A stretch of DNA of 64,000 bases from Xiphophorus maculatus (taxonomy: Eukaryota > Chordata > Actinopteri > Cyprinodontiformes > Poeciliidae). Location of the stretch: contig NC_036448.1 in assembly GCF_002775205.1 (NCBI RefSeq), positions 248,001-312,000 on the forward strand, written 5' to 3'. The notes below the pieces were generated by a model, which was not told the origin of the DNA, did not search any database, and was given only the letters and a program-made list of their open reading frames with translations. Positions 42,901 through 51,699 of this stretch are shown piece by piece; the stretch's first letter is position 1; every line of letters starts with the position of its first letter. The position numbers and the translations under genes were made by a program.

Positions 42901-45781
42901 AGATCTCTTGGGACACTAAGTAAGTGTGTTTTGTGTATAAGTAAGTGTTGAGGATTCTGTGCTTGTTAAACATGGCATGTTTCTCTGTCTGTCTGTCGCT
43001 CGCTCACATTCTAATGATATTTGTACTAGTAGATACAATTTTGTTTATCAGTTGATTTTTTTCATCCTGGGATCCTTCTGTCCTCTAATGCTTCTTGGTC
43101 CGGTACCTGGATCCTATGGGATATGTTTGCACCTCTGCCTCTTGTTGCAGTTTGTTGTATCCCCTTGTTGGGCTTATTAGGGAAATGGATGACATGCATG
43201 TTTAGATTAATGATGTAAACTATCAATTTTAAGGTATAATCTGCTCACTGTTGTAGGTAGTCTTGTCACAATAACAAATTTTGCTAGACAATAAATTGTC
43301 CCTGTAATTTTTATGATAAACAACAATATTGTTGTTTTGAGACCATTTTCAAGTCATATAATGGTAATGGCATAATAATGCCATTACTGTGCAAGACATA
43401 CTTTCACAGTTTAATGCATATCAGTCTTAGAGCTAATGTAACTTTTATTTTTTTTAAATCTGTGTTTTACATATTTGTTATAACTGTCACTGTTGTGATA
43501 GTATGTTATGAGACATAAAATCTGAAAAAAAAATCAAACGGCTCCATCTCCTCCCTGAGCTACTATAGAGATCTGCAAAAATTCCTTGCTCCTAGTCATA
43601 AACAACCAGTCAGAGCCAGGAGGAAGGTCTTAGTCCTGGCAATCAAGACTAAGATTGGCTCATGTAAGCGCTGCTCAATGTACTAATTTCAGAGAAACAA
43701 TTCATTGTTTCCACTCATGGCTAGTTAGTAAGGCCATCAGTGGCCATACTAACTAGCCTGAGCATTCATGGCAAGCTCTACTGTCGGAAGGCACTATAGC
43801 ATAGTAGAGAGCAAATGGGAGAGTATGAGTGGCTCCTACACTACCTACCTGTGTACGTAGTGATTGACAGCGCTAAGAACAAAAAATAATCTCACAGTAT
43901 GGTTTGAATACCTGGATGTGTGGAACGGTATCTAATGTAGAAACCCAGACACAGCCAAAAATAAACAGGGTGAACGCTCTACTCAACTGAGGAGCCACCC
44001 TGATGAGCAGGCAGGAGAAGACCTGGCCCAGGTGCATCTCATGCCACTAATGTTGTAGGTTCCAACCTGAAACAGAAAAACAAAACAGACCCTTTAGCAG
44101 TGGGGTCATCACCATAATGTCTAAAGTTAATTTCTGAGTTTACCACAATCACCAACCTCAGCTAACCTCTAGCCCAATGTTTCTCAATTCCAGTCCTCAT
44201 GGACTACTACCCTGGATATTTTAGATGTGTCTCTGTTCCAGAACACGATTCACATAACAGCACCTCTCTTCATGCATCAAGTGCTGCAGAAGCCTGTTAA
44301 TCACCCACTTATTCAAGTCCGGTGTATGGCATGAGAGAATACCTGGGACATTAAAACACTTTCTTGGTCCTGCCATCTTGAGCTTAGACCATGGCATCAT
44401 ACAGGTGCCATGGTCTCATCTATTCATGAGATGTTGAAATATGGCAGGAGCATTGTTAATCTAAGCTCATGAGTACTGACCGAAAGGTACAGTGGAGACA
44501 GAGATCTGTTTTGCTCTCTGGGTCAGTGGAATGTGCCAGTCAGAATATCAAATTTACCACAAAACTGAGATGAACCTACCTGGGAACACATTCATCGATG
44601 TGAGGTATTTGTAACCTGTATTTTCTTGGACTGCAACATTACAATAAATCTCTTTATAATTATTGGCCTGTATTTTTCTTTTCAGGATTATTTCGGTGGT
44701 TATATGAAAGATTTCGTCTTCCTGTAGCTCCAATTTATGGGGGATTTCCTGTGAAATTTCAAACCTTCCTTGGTGATCCTATTCCATATGACCCAAACAT
44801 CAATGCTGCTGAGCTAGCAGAAAGAGTGAGTTTTTAAAAAAAATCTTTTTCGGTCTGTATGAATTTAAGTAATAAATATCATGCTTTGGTGAAATACATG
44901 AAAAATATGAAAGCAGGTGTAGACGAGATCTTGGTTCTCAGTGGAACAACCTGTATAGATAAAGGTTAAATAAAAAAATAAAATAAACAGTCAAATGATG
45001 AATAAGATGGTAAGAGATTCCCATAGGTTTGCCAGAAATGCCACAGTTCCAATGACAAAAAAGAAATTAGTGAAGATGGTCCCAATTCATCAAAGGCAGC
45101 ATTTGCAGAAATATTTGTTGATGTATGGAAACCCATGTTGCTCACAATTACATTATTTAGTGATTCCTACTGATATTATTGAATTAATTATTGGAACTCC
45201 ATCCTGAAACATTAATCTTGCAGGTAAGGAGATGAAACTGAGGTAGGTGTTTGTGTCATGAGTCTAAATTGAGACTTGTTTCAGCAGAATCTCACTGTTG
45301 AGACAAAAGCAGCTATCCCCAAAGACTGTATGACACTTCCATTGTTAAGTAAATCAAAGCTAACAGTGGAAATAAATCGCATGGTAGGCTTGTCCTTGAG
45401 AAAATATGAAGAATTCTTTAAAAAATGTCACACTTTAGGCACTTCTACACTGGCAAGTCTCACTCTACCCAGTTAATGTGGTTCGGTTCTACCCCAGTCC
45501 AATTGTAACGCAAATAAGTATCTTTGTACAATTAAAATTTTTTTGAGGACATCAAAGTGTCAATTATTTTGACAATCCAAATTGTGTGTCTCTGACATTA
45601 TGAATTTGAAGACTTTTTTAATGGTTGTATTGATATAAGTCTTATAACTGTTTTTGTTGTCCAGGTGCAGCAGGCGGTCCAGTCTTTGATAGACAAACAC
45701 CAGCAGATCCCTGGGAGCATCTTGAGAGCCTTGTTAGAGAGATTCTACACAAAACGCAAAGATTACCAACATCAGAATTAA
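28748..45781 (+). CDS. tmem68: Transmembrane protein 68, acyltransferase (eight coding exons, complete)
   Basis: The exons 28748-28807, 30564-30737, 38257-38356, 38472-38639, 40696-40889, 42859-42919, 44686-44825 and 45665-45781 join in phase to 337 residues (human about 324). TMEM68 is an ER membrane protein of the glycerophosphate acyltransferase type and, in mammals, an alternative triacylglycerol synthase. A long hydrophobic region spans residues about 45-77. The HX5D motif is H133-GAIPI-D139, and the second acyltransferase block ISPGGVRE is at 198-205. [10 protein letters not shown] and GDPIPYDP follow as in the family. All splice sites are GT..AG. Introns 2 (7.5 kb) and 6 (1.8 kb) carry many transposons. 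No disabling change is seen. xkr4 lies downstream in convergent orientation, as in other vertebrates. Confidence 0.96.
28808..30563. other. tmem68 intron 1
   Basis: 1.76 kb of AT-rich DNA with a short (CA)n run near 29265-29290. No repeat family or extra exon is recognised. Confidence 0.6.
30564..30737 (+). CDS. tmem68: tmem68 coding exon 2
   Basis: The acceptor TTTGCCTACAG precedes 30564. The 58 codons cover [20 protein letters not shown] and the membrane segment through LHVYK, then the donor GTATGT. Confidence 0.95.
30738..31370. other. tmem68 intron 2, proximal part
   Basis: AT-rich intron sequence with no recognised feature. Confidence 0.5.
31371..31690. repeat. Unclassified repeat piece before the I/Nimb-like LINE
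   Basis: Starts around 'ggtgtggatccaaaagcagcaggcgagtg', with an A-rich stretch and a 'gatgactgattgcgtctgga' end. The style is that of fish LTR-like interspersed repeats. The boundaries are uncertain. Confidence 0.25.
32259..32469. mobile_element. hAT-type MITE, 'ggtgtcaaactccag' family, nested in an L2-like LINE
   Basis: Starts caggggtgccaaactccagt and ends with gactggagtttcacacctgtg. The flanks are CTCTAGAT (32251-32258) and CTTTAGAT (32470-32477), 7 of 8 matching. It is 211 bp, with long terminal inverted repeats and no coding capacity. It cuts the L2-like frame just after FGPKEE. Confidence 0.8.
32470..34065 (-). mobile_element. L2-like LINE fragment nested in the I/Nimb-like LINE
   Basis: Read on the minus strand from about 34065, the end of the endonuclease domain (33939-33676, with LSDHFAVIF) comes first. 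Then the linker (33507-33115), then the RT core (32956-32477) with [28 protein letters not shown] as the catalytic Y-A-D-D box, and [22 protein letters not shown] and [12 protein letters not shown] are typical of the L2/CR1 assemblage. It is 5'- and 3'-truncated and broken into several frames. Confidence 0.75.
35179..35365 (-). mobile_element. tRNA-related SINE insertion with 10-bp target duplication
   Basis: The inserted 187 bp starts at an oligo-T run (minus-strand A tail). It contains gggaatcgaacctgggacag, whose complement carries a box-B-like GGTTCGATTCC, and it ends at caccc. It is flanked by identical TAGGACTATG at 35169-35178 and 35366-35375. It interrupts the decayed I/Nimb-like LINE, so it is the younger of the two. 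The family resembles common fish tRNA-derived repeats. Confidence 0.7.
36860..36975. repeat. (GT)n and (TA)n microsatellites after the LINE
   Basis: A GTGTGTGT run near 36863-36882 and a long TA run at about 36931-36975, directly after the I/Nimb-like LINE end. They may have grown from its tail. Confidence 0.8.
37021..37574. mobile_element. Tc1/mariner relic with TA target duplication, internally deleted
   Basis: The ends CACAGTACAGACCAAAAGTT and the exact complement AACTTTTGGTCTGTACTGTG form terminal inverted repeats of about 30 bases, continuing into gtttggacacacctt. TA dinucleotides flank both sides (37019-37020 and 37575-37576). Retained transposase-end sequence includes 'gatgagcttcaagaggtagtcacctgaaatgg' near 37419. 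The transposase core is deleted, and another element is inserted inside. Confidence 0.8.
37117..37290. mobile_element. GATAAGATAAG-headed retroposon tail inserted in the Tc1 relic
   Basis: Begins taagataagataaatcttta, continues 'ttgtcattgtcacaaggacaacgaaattcaaagg' and ends in an A run near 37266-37279. Its head matches the copy at 9721. The Tc1 sequence resumes with acacatgtggaaatatg. Confidence 0.5.
37577..38256. other. tmem68 intron 2, distal part
   Basis: Mostly A-rich non-coding sequence. A 65-bp piece at 38171-38236 has a second copy at 40302-40367 in intron 4. Confidence 0.4.
38257..38356 (+). CDS. tmem68: tmem68 coding exon 3
   Basis: Codes [20 protein letters not shown] and [13 protein letters not shown] between a TTTTGTCAG acceptor and a GTATGA donor, ending in phase 1. 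Found by homology, as it is too short to stand out as an open frame. Confidence 0.95.
38472..38639 (+). CDS. tmem68: tmem68 coding exon 4 (HX5D motif)
   Basis: Codes [20 protein letters not shown], then HGAIPID, the acyltransferase catalytic motif, and [15 protein letters not shown]. The donor is GTACTT after a split Gly codon. Confidence 0.95.
38806..38905 (-). mobile_element. RTE/Rex3-like LINE tail, about 100 bp
   Basis: Starts catccatccatccttt, then cttatctgag, and diverges after about 100 bases. It parallels the (TGGA)n 3' end of the copies at 4848 and 58550. It is the terminal scrap of a minus-oriented insertion in tmem68 intron 4. Confidence 0.65.
38906..39670 (+). mobile_element. Rex1/CR1-like LINE, C-terminal end
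   Basis: The frame at 38914-39240 has [37 protein letters not shown] and [18 protein letters not shown], which follow the RT catalytic core. The next frame (39273-39554) has [20 protein letters not shown] and [10 protein letters not shown] tail with attaaagtatttttgaattt and repeated TTGAATT-like units ends it near 39680. The YADD box region is altered to YSDN, and there are frameshifts, so it is dead. Clade placement is from memory. Confidence 0.7.
39716..40260 (+). mobile_element. Harbinger-like DNA transposon fragment (candidate)
   Basis: Begins with 'aagcccggtacacattacatgattttt', a head shared by many fish repeats. It carries a frame starting [20 protein letters not shown] and ending near 40228, with [20 protein letters not shown] and WSGIATAV. 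This resembles, from memory, a Myb/MADF-type DNA-binding ORF found with PIF/Harbinger transposons. No transposase or second terminus was found. Confidence 0.35.
40261..40695. repeat. Dispersed repeat piece shared with 41160-41340
   Basis: 'cttcagagcttccacctcacagagcagc...agactagcca(g/c)cagcaatt(g/a)gcaaacacct' occurs at about 40474-40570 and again at 41237-41330. The first copy follows the 65-bp intron duplication noted at 40302. Confidence 0.5.
40696..40889 (+). CDS. tmem68: tmem68 coding exon 5
   Basis: The acceptor TTCTACTTCCAG is followed by [40 protein letters not shown] and [10 protein letters not shown], then the donor GTGCGT. It carries the substrate-binding SPGG block. Confidence 0.95.
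40890..42198. other. tmem68 intron 5, proximal part
   Basis: Holds the second copy of the 'cagagcttccacctcacagagcag' repeat at about 41237-41330 and a TC-rich run at 41626-41656. No exon is seen between exons 5 and 6. Confidence 0.45.
42199..42424. mobile_element. hAT-type MITE, exact 8-bp target duplication
   Basis: Starts cacaggtgtcaaactccagc and ends gactggagtttgacacccctg. It is flanked by identical CTGTAGAC (42191-42198 and 42425-42432). 226 bp, no coding capacity; same family as 27046 and 32259. It lies in tmem68 intron 5. Confidence 0.88.
42859..42919 (+). CDS. tmem68: tmem68 coding exon 6
   Basis: A 61-base exon coding [20 protein letters not shown] plus one base, between a TTTTTTTCAG acceptor and a GTAAGT donor. 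Confidence 0.94.
43257..43700. mobile_element. Partial hAT-type element, relative of 14220-14833
   Basis: Starts tagtcttgtcacaataacaa and continues ttttgctagacaataaattg, similar to the complement of the right end of the 14220-14833 element. The other end is missing or diverged. Located in tmem68 intron 6. Confidence 0.45.
44172..44365. mobile_element. Truncated hAT-type MITE, 'cagtgtttc' family
   Basis: Begins ccaatgtttctcaattccag and continues tcctcatggactactaccct, then gatattttagatgtg. It resembles the left half of 13615-13827. The right terminus is not recognisable. Confidence 0.5.
44686..44825 (+). CDS. tmem68: tmem68 coding exon 7
   Basis: Codes [30 protein letters not shown] and AAELAER between a CTTTTCAG acceptor and a GTGAGT donor. 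Confidence 0.95.
45665..45781 (+). CDS. tmem68: tmem68 coding exon 8 (terminal)
   Basis: The acceptor TTGTTGTCCAG is followed by [20 protein letters not shown], a basic end KRKDYQHQN and TAA at 45779-45781. It matches the C-terminal helix of the family. Confidence 0.95.
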   Translation: MQQAVQSLIDKHQQIPGSILRALLERFYTKRKDYQHQN

Positions 45782-45808
45782 AAATGATACGTCCAATTTA
45801 TGATCCGA

Positions 45809-45845
45809 TAAATTGGATCATAATTTATGATCCAATTTATCATTG
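45809..45845. repeat. Hairpin with 16-bp arms just after the tmem68 stop
   Basis: GATAAATTGGATCATA and its complement TATGATCCAATTTATC flank three bases, about 27 bases downstream of the stop codon. It therefore lies in the presumed 3' UTR. Confidence 0.6.
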
Positions 45846-45924
45846 GCTTATATATTTATATTGATCAAAATATTTATATTTAACATATATTTATTGTTCA
45901 TATGAACTTTATTGTTTATATGAA

Positions 45925-46000
45925 CCTTATGAACAATAAAGTTCATAAAGATGAACTTTATTGTAATAAAGTTCATAAAGATGAACTTTATTGTCCCGGG
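45925..46000 (+). terminator. tmem68 polyadenylation signals inside duplicated hairpins
   Basis: AATAAA occurs at 45935-45940 and 45965-45970. Each lies in a unit 'acaataaagttcat aaag atgaactttattgt' that can fold with about 14-bp arms, and the unit is repeated. The following 'ttgtcccggggaaaatttgtcttggg' resembles a LINE tail, so the signals may come from a retroposon. Confidence 0.45.
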
Positions 46001-46522
46001 GAAAATTTGTCTTGGGTTCAGACTCTGACTGCTGCGTAATCCAAAACAATACCAATCCCATTACATTCACACATCATACCTGTAAGATTGATTCATAACA
46101 TTTTAACTTGGAAATGACTGGTTGCATTCTGCATGCACACTGTACTATTAGCTGTTTGTATTATGTCACTTGGTGATTCCCTCAAATAATATTTCTCTCT
46201 ACAATACTCAATTTTATTGTAGGATGGAAAAAGAAAAAAAAAATAAGTTGTAAAAAATAAAATACATTTTATCCATATTAAATGTGGTAAAACTTAAAGA
46301 ATATGGGAAGTATTTTTATGAACTGTACATGCATAAGTGCAAAAATGTCATTGTATATACTGAGTGGGTGTTTTTTTTTCATTTATATCCAAAAATGGTG
46401 AGGGGTTTATGTTACTGTACTTTCAATTATAGTAACAATATTCCGTATGAATGACCTCTATGCATCATGAGCAATTGTACCTGGTTGGGATCCTGTCACT
46501 TTGTTTTGGTCTCACTATAGGG
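46001..46522. other. Intergenic, nothing recognised
   Basis: AT-rich sequence downstream of the tmem68 poly(A) signals; it may include an extended 3' UTR. Confidence 0.4.
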
Positions 46523-46713
46523 CAGTGTTTCCTAACCCTGGTCCTCAAGGCACACTGCTCTGCATGTTTTAGATATTTCCTTCCTTAATGTGCCTCATTC
46601 AGTTGACTGCAGTTCAGCAAACACCTGTTAATTGAAATCACCTTTGCTGAAGCAAGGAAACATCTAAAATATGCAGGGCAGTGTGCCTAGAAGACCAGAG
46701 TTGGGAAACACCG
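46523..46713. mobile_element. hAT-type MITE, exact 8-bp target duplication
   Basis: Starts cagtgtttcctaaccctggt and ends ccagagttgggaaacaccg. It is flanked by identical CTATAGGG (46515-46522 and 46714-46721). 191 bp, with long imperfect inverted repeats. Same family as 13615-13827. Confidence 0.88.
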
Positions 46714-46721
46714 CTATAGGG

Positions 46722-49430
46722 AGTGTGGATCGGTGAAGTGATGTTATACCCAAAGATCTCTCCATAGCAAAAAAAAAACTTTGATTCTCAACAACTTGAT
46801 TGTCACAGATCTTTCACATTGATATTTGGAATGAACTTACTGATCAGCTTCACTCTTTCTGATTTAGGTTAAGCCTTGGTGTTGCTAGTTTTTTTTTAGC
46901 AGGAAAGACCAGCTGTTTTATGTATGTTTATATTGAAAAGGTTTAGAGGTCTGTGATCTTAACTCTACAAATATATAGACAAAACAAATTCACATGAAGG
47001 CGAATAAATTCAACAGATGCTGAAATTATTAGAAACTTTTGTTTGTGATGGTGGTGATGTATCACACTTGGTTGTATTTACATTTACATGTGGTGATATG
47101 TAAAAGGTACATAATCATCTATAACTGTGTTATTTAATGTTGGTGCTCTCCTATTCCAGCTAACTGAACAGACTGCCATGAAGACAATTTCTATCACTTT
47201 TGATGAACTGCTCTAAATTTTAAGGGAGGTTATATTCTCACCAGCTCACTTACATCTGAGCTGTTACATTACAGCTCAGATGTAACTTCTTTTATGTTTT
47301 GAAACTCCAACTGATTTAGACATAACAGCATAAGAAATGTATTTGTTACACATTTAGCTGCTGCGTTGTCTTTGAAAAATTCCTTTTTATTTTTATGTAG
47401 TTCATAGTAATGCTTGAAAGAAAACTACAGACATTCCTTAGACAACTGCCTTTAGATATGGTAAATTGCTGTCTTGACATTCTGTTATAAACCAATTTTT
47501 TTGCAAAACATCAGAGTGCTTAAGTTATCTTTTGTTTTGAAAATAGTTTTCTGTGTACTACAAGTCCTCATTGTGCATTTTATTTTAGTTTTTGATGTTT
47601 TCTTTAAATTACATGCAATCAGTTTACTTGCCCTGTGACATGGCATAATTGCTAAGTACATCATGAACTTGTTCTTTTTTTTTACTGTGATGAGGCTCAA
47701 GTTCAGTCCATTCAGCAGACCTTTGCAGCACAGGAAGGAACATGCAGTCATGTGACAACATTTAGAAACCCCAGAAAAGTCTCAAAATATTCACACATAT
47801 GCCCCTCTACTTGTATGTCCATATGTAAAAAAATATGTTTTTACATATTTAGTTATGTTGGCAGACCACACACTAGATTTATTTTTTTGTATGTATATTA
47901 CAAATAAAACACTAGGAATTAGGGCTGGGACATATTATGTTCACGATAATACCGGTTCAAAAAAGTTGCCCAGGAAAATAAACCTTATTGTGATATGGTA
48001 ATTTCATGGCGTAAATACATCATCTTGCCATCACGTATGCAGCAACATACAAGTTGTAAAGGTGAAGGCAAATGTGGTTGTACTGGCATAAAAATGATTT
48101 TAAAAAAATCCACACAGAAAGAATGAACAGTTCAGCCATGACAAAACACAGACCCACCTCCCCAAAAAATATATATATTTTTCATGCATAGTAAAAGCTT
48201 GTATCTTGTATTTCTTGTGAATTTTATGTCATAAATGCACACAGACCTCTAAGGTGGACATTAGAGCATCAGGCAATACACATGGAATTATGTCATACCT
48301 CAGATACCCAAGGTCAAGAATGTATTGATCATCAGAACAAGGTCTTCATCTTGACATGATACCAAGTGTTTTTTTCACTTATGAAGGTGAAACTTTTACA
48401 TTCAAGGCACCTGTAGCTTGTGTGCTAATAAATGACGTTTCTATCCAGACATGCTTAAGAGTGCCAGTGTCATCCCATCACCGATGAAATGCAGACTGGT
48501 GTCAAAGGCATCCTGCATGTTCTAGTTTTCTGTCTGGTGGTAGTAACTTCCTCCTCAGTATGTCTCCTGAGGTCTTCTAATGAGCCATTTGATCCAGGTG
48601 TGTTGAACCAGCGAGAGAACTAACACATGCAGGATGCCTGCCCTCCAGGACTGATTTTGGACGCCACTGGTCTAAGGCACCCCATGAGATCAGGCTGATA
48701 TCTGGGGAACACTGGTCCTTCCTCCGTGCAACCAAAAATATCAATATGCAATGATCAATATGAATATGCAATGATATGTGGATAAAATTCAATACATCTG
48801 CATCCAATGTGTTGTTTGAAACCTGGGTGCTTTGCAGATTTTCAATATTGTTAGTTTTGTCAAATTAAAAATGTCCATAAGTAGTTATGTTAAAAAAAGG
48901 TGTAAGTGAATGTTATTCACCTGAGTGAACATTTGGACAAATCCTACAAAAAAGTATTTTTGTACAAAAAAAAAAAAAAAGGTCCCAACTTATTTTTATG
49001 CCCTAAGAAAATAAAAAACACTTTTGAAAAAAACTTACAGAATCATAAAACATGCATGAAAGGGTTAAAAATGTACTCACCTTGATCCAATTTGGCAAAA
49101 TACATTCAGAACAGCTGATTGACAAAATGCCAGTAAAACACTCAATCGCCATATCAAAGATTGTATTTCTACAGTTTAGATGGCTGCACAAAACTTGTGG
49201 TGGGGCTGGATTTGACCCATGGTCCCCAAGTTTGGACATGTATAAGACCTTTTTCTTCTTTGTGTCTGTGGTCCTGTGTAATCAGAGTTCTCAACAGACA
49301 GGCTCTGGCTCTGCTCGTATGAGTTCTCTTTGTTTTGGTGAGGCTCTGGAAGCAAAGGTTGTTACTGGGTTGGTTGCTGAGAGACTTTAACTTCTCAGAC
49401 ATCCATGAAAGAGTGTGTTGTCCTGTTGTT
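46722..49430. other. Intergenic stretch, mostly AT-rich
   Basis: No gene. At about 48590-48672 the end of a palindromic MITE is recognisable (gatccaggtgtgttgaacca ... gactgattttggacgccactg). Near 47926 a 'agggctgggacatattatgttcacgataatacc' head resembles hAT-type ends. The rest is unassigned. Confidence 0.35.
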
Positions 49431-49805
49431 ACACTGGTAGGTGTGGTGTGGAAGGAAAAAAAAATAGTAAACTTGGCTGTACAATAATCAAAACTGGTTT
49501 GCTAGGTCTCCAACATCATAGCACAGTTTAAAATGGCAGCTTTCCCATCAAACAGTCCCTCCTACAGCCAGCAGTCCACCTATATACTGGTTATCCCCGC
49601 CTTCTCAATTTACCCCCAGCCAATCAAACTCCAGCCATCACTGCTTCCTCCATAAAAGAGCTGGGTTTGAGGCAGGCCTCTTCCTTAGCAAGGTTCCAAG
49701 ATGGCCACTGCAGGGACACACCAGAAAGGTAACAAACATTTCAAAGACCAAGGATCATATACACACATGCTAGAATTCAATCATTACAGAAAACCTTATT
49801 GCTTC

Positions 49806-50228
49806 TTAACATTTACTCACTTCCTCCCCTTCTGGTTCACAAAACTCAGGCAAACGAGAAAGGTAGTCAGCAATACGATTTTTCTTACCTGGACAATGCT
49901 GGATGGTGAACTGAAGGGCAAGGCACCAACATAATGTCCGTGCATTCTGATGCTGCTTGTAGTGCATCCACTTCAGAGATCTATGATTGGTTTGCAAAGT
50001 AAACTCCCTTCCTAGGAGGTAATATTTTAAAGAGTCCAAAGCCCACTTTATTGCAAGTCCTTCCTTCTTTACTGTGAAGTACTTCTTCGCCTGGTCAAAC
50101 AGCTTTTTACTTAAGAAAAGGACAGGTTTTTCTTCACCAGCTTCTCCCTGAGCCAGAACTGCTCCAAGACCAACATTTGAAGCATCCACTTGAACAACAA
50201 ATGGCTTTGAAAAGTTAGGACTCTGCAA
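49806..50228 (-). mobile_element. Ty3/Gypsy polyprotein fragment, RNase H domain
   Basis: The open frame has FSKPFVVQVDASNVGLGAVL, KPVLFLSKKLFDQAKKY, then KEGLAIKWALDSLKYYLLGR, TNHRSLKWM and PGKKNRIADYLSRLPE, in family order. This is the RT-linked RNase H of a Gypsy retrotransposon. The usual catalytic Asp of TDH is changed to TNH, and no RT, integrase or LTRs flank it. It is an isolated 423-bp relic. Confidence 0.85.
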
Positions 50229-50648
50229 AACAGGAGCAAAGATGGGTTTGTACAGATAAAGGCAAAATGAGGAAGGTTTTTGTTAGACAAATTCATCGGA
50301 TTAAGAGAGCAGCTGTTAAAATGCCCTTACAAAGCAGCAAACATTAATTTTAAGCTGCTGGTGCTTCTGGAACCTCAAGGTGGAGGATCCTCCAGAGGCT
50401 TGCAGTGCATAAACCTACTATTGGGCCCCTAACCAGAGCTCACAAGCAGAAACGGTCGCAGTGGGCCCAGCCGTACATGAAGATTAATTTTCAAACAGAC
50501 TTGTTCACTGATGATTGCTGTGCAACCTTGGATGGTCCAGATGGACGTAGTAGTGGATTGGTGGTGGATGGCCACCACATCCCAACAAGGCTGTGATGTC
50601 AGCAAGGAGGTGATGGAGTCAAGCTTTGGGCCAAAATCATGGGGAGAG

Positions 50649-51227
50649 TGTCAGGTCTAAATACCTATTAAACAAACACAGGAAAGACAAGAGAGTTAGA
50701 TTCTTTGTTTCTCGCGAGGAGAGCAGACAGAGATGTGCTTTCAGTTACAAATCTCCAACTGCTCTGAAACACATCTGCCTGCTCCTCTATTTTATTGCTT
50801 TCAAAGTCCCTTTCACAGAGAGCACTGCAACTTTAAGGGGTGGGGTCAACAATTCAACACATGGTTGCAGCGCTAATAACATTCACTATCTAGACACATG
50901 TTATCTACACTCTAGATCCTTTTTGCTCCAAGCACGGCGTCGAATCGGACACGTTGTATAGCTTCAAAGCAACGGCTTTGTAGCACAAAGAAGCACAGAG
51001 CAGTGTTTATTGTAGGACTGTAAAACTCTGCTGGGAGCAACTAACACCTCCTTCTCTCAGGGAGTCCTTAGGAAAGAATCAGTTATTTATTATTTAACAC
51101 ACAGAAACTTTACTTATACTAAGAGTAAAAGAGAATAAGCATATAAGTAAACATTATCTAAATGTAACTACAAGGCTACATGATACAACGAATATTTGAT
51201 AATACTAATAATACAATTTACCCAACA
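50649..51227. mobile_element. Probable solo LTR inserted in the transposase
   Basis: The segment starts TGTCAGG and ends CCCAACA, the TG..CA form of LTRs. It interrupts the transposase coding sequence exactly and is flanked by GAGAG at 50644-50648 and 51228-51232. No internal retroviral sequence is present. Removing it and the adjoining GA run restores the continuity of the transposase frame. The family is unknown. Confidence 0.55.
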
Positions 51228-51249
51228 GAGAGAGAGAGAGAGAGAGAGC
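51228..51249. repeat. (GA)n microsatellite grown from a target duplication
   Basis: About eleven GA units start at the right-hand GAGAG copy next to the probable solo LTR. The uninterrupted transposase context suggests that only a single GAGAG stood here before insertion. Confidence 0.6.
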
Positions 51250-51699
51250 TGGTCAGCCCCTTCAGAGTCCCTGAAGGTGTGAAAATGACCTCAGCAAAGT
51301 ATATGGACTTTCTGACTGATCACTTTCTGTCATGGTTCAAAAAGAAGAGCCGTACTTTCCGTAGCAAAATCATCCTCATGCATGACAATGCACCATCTCA
51401 TCCTGCAAGAAATACCACTGTGTCATTGGCTACTATGGGCATAAAAGGGGAGAGACTCATGGTGTGGTCACCATCCTCCTCTGACCTCAACCCTATTGAG
51501 AACCTTTGGAGTTTCCTCAAGCAGAAGATCTGAGTGTGGAACGCAGTTCGTATCAAACCAGCAGCTCTGGGAAGGTTTTCTGACATCCTGCAAAGAAATT
51601 CAAGCAGAAACTTTCCACAAACTCACAAGTTCAATGGATCAAGAATTGTGCTGTGATATCAAAGAAGGTCCAATGTTAACATGGAACTCGGTCTGTTAG

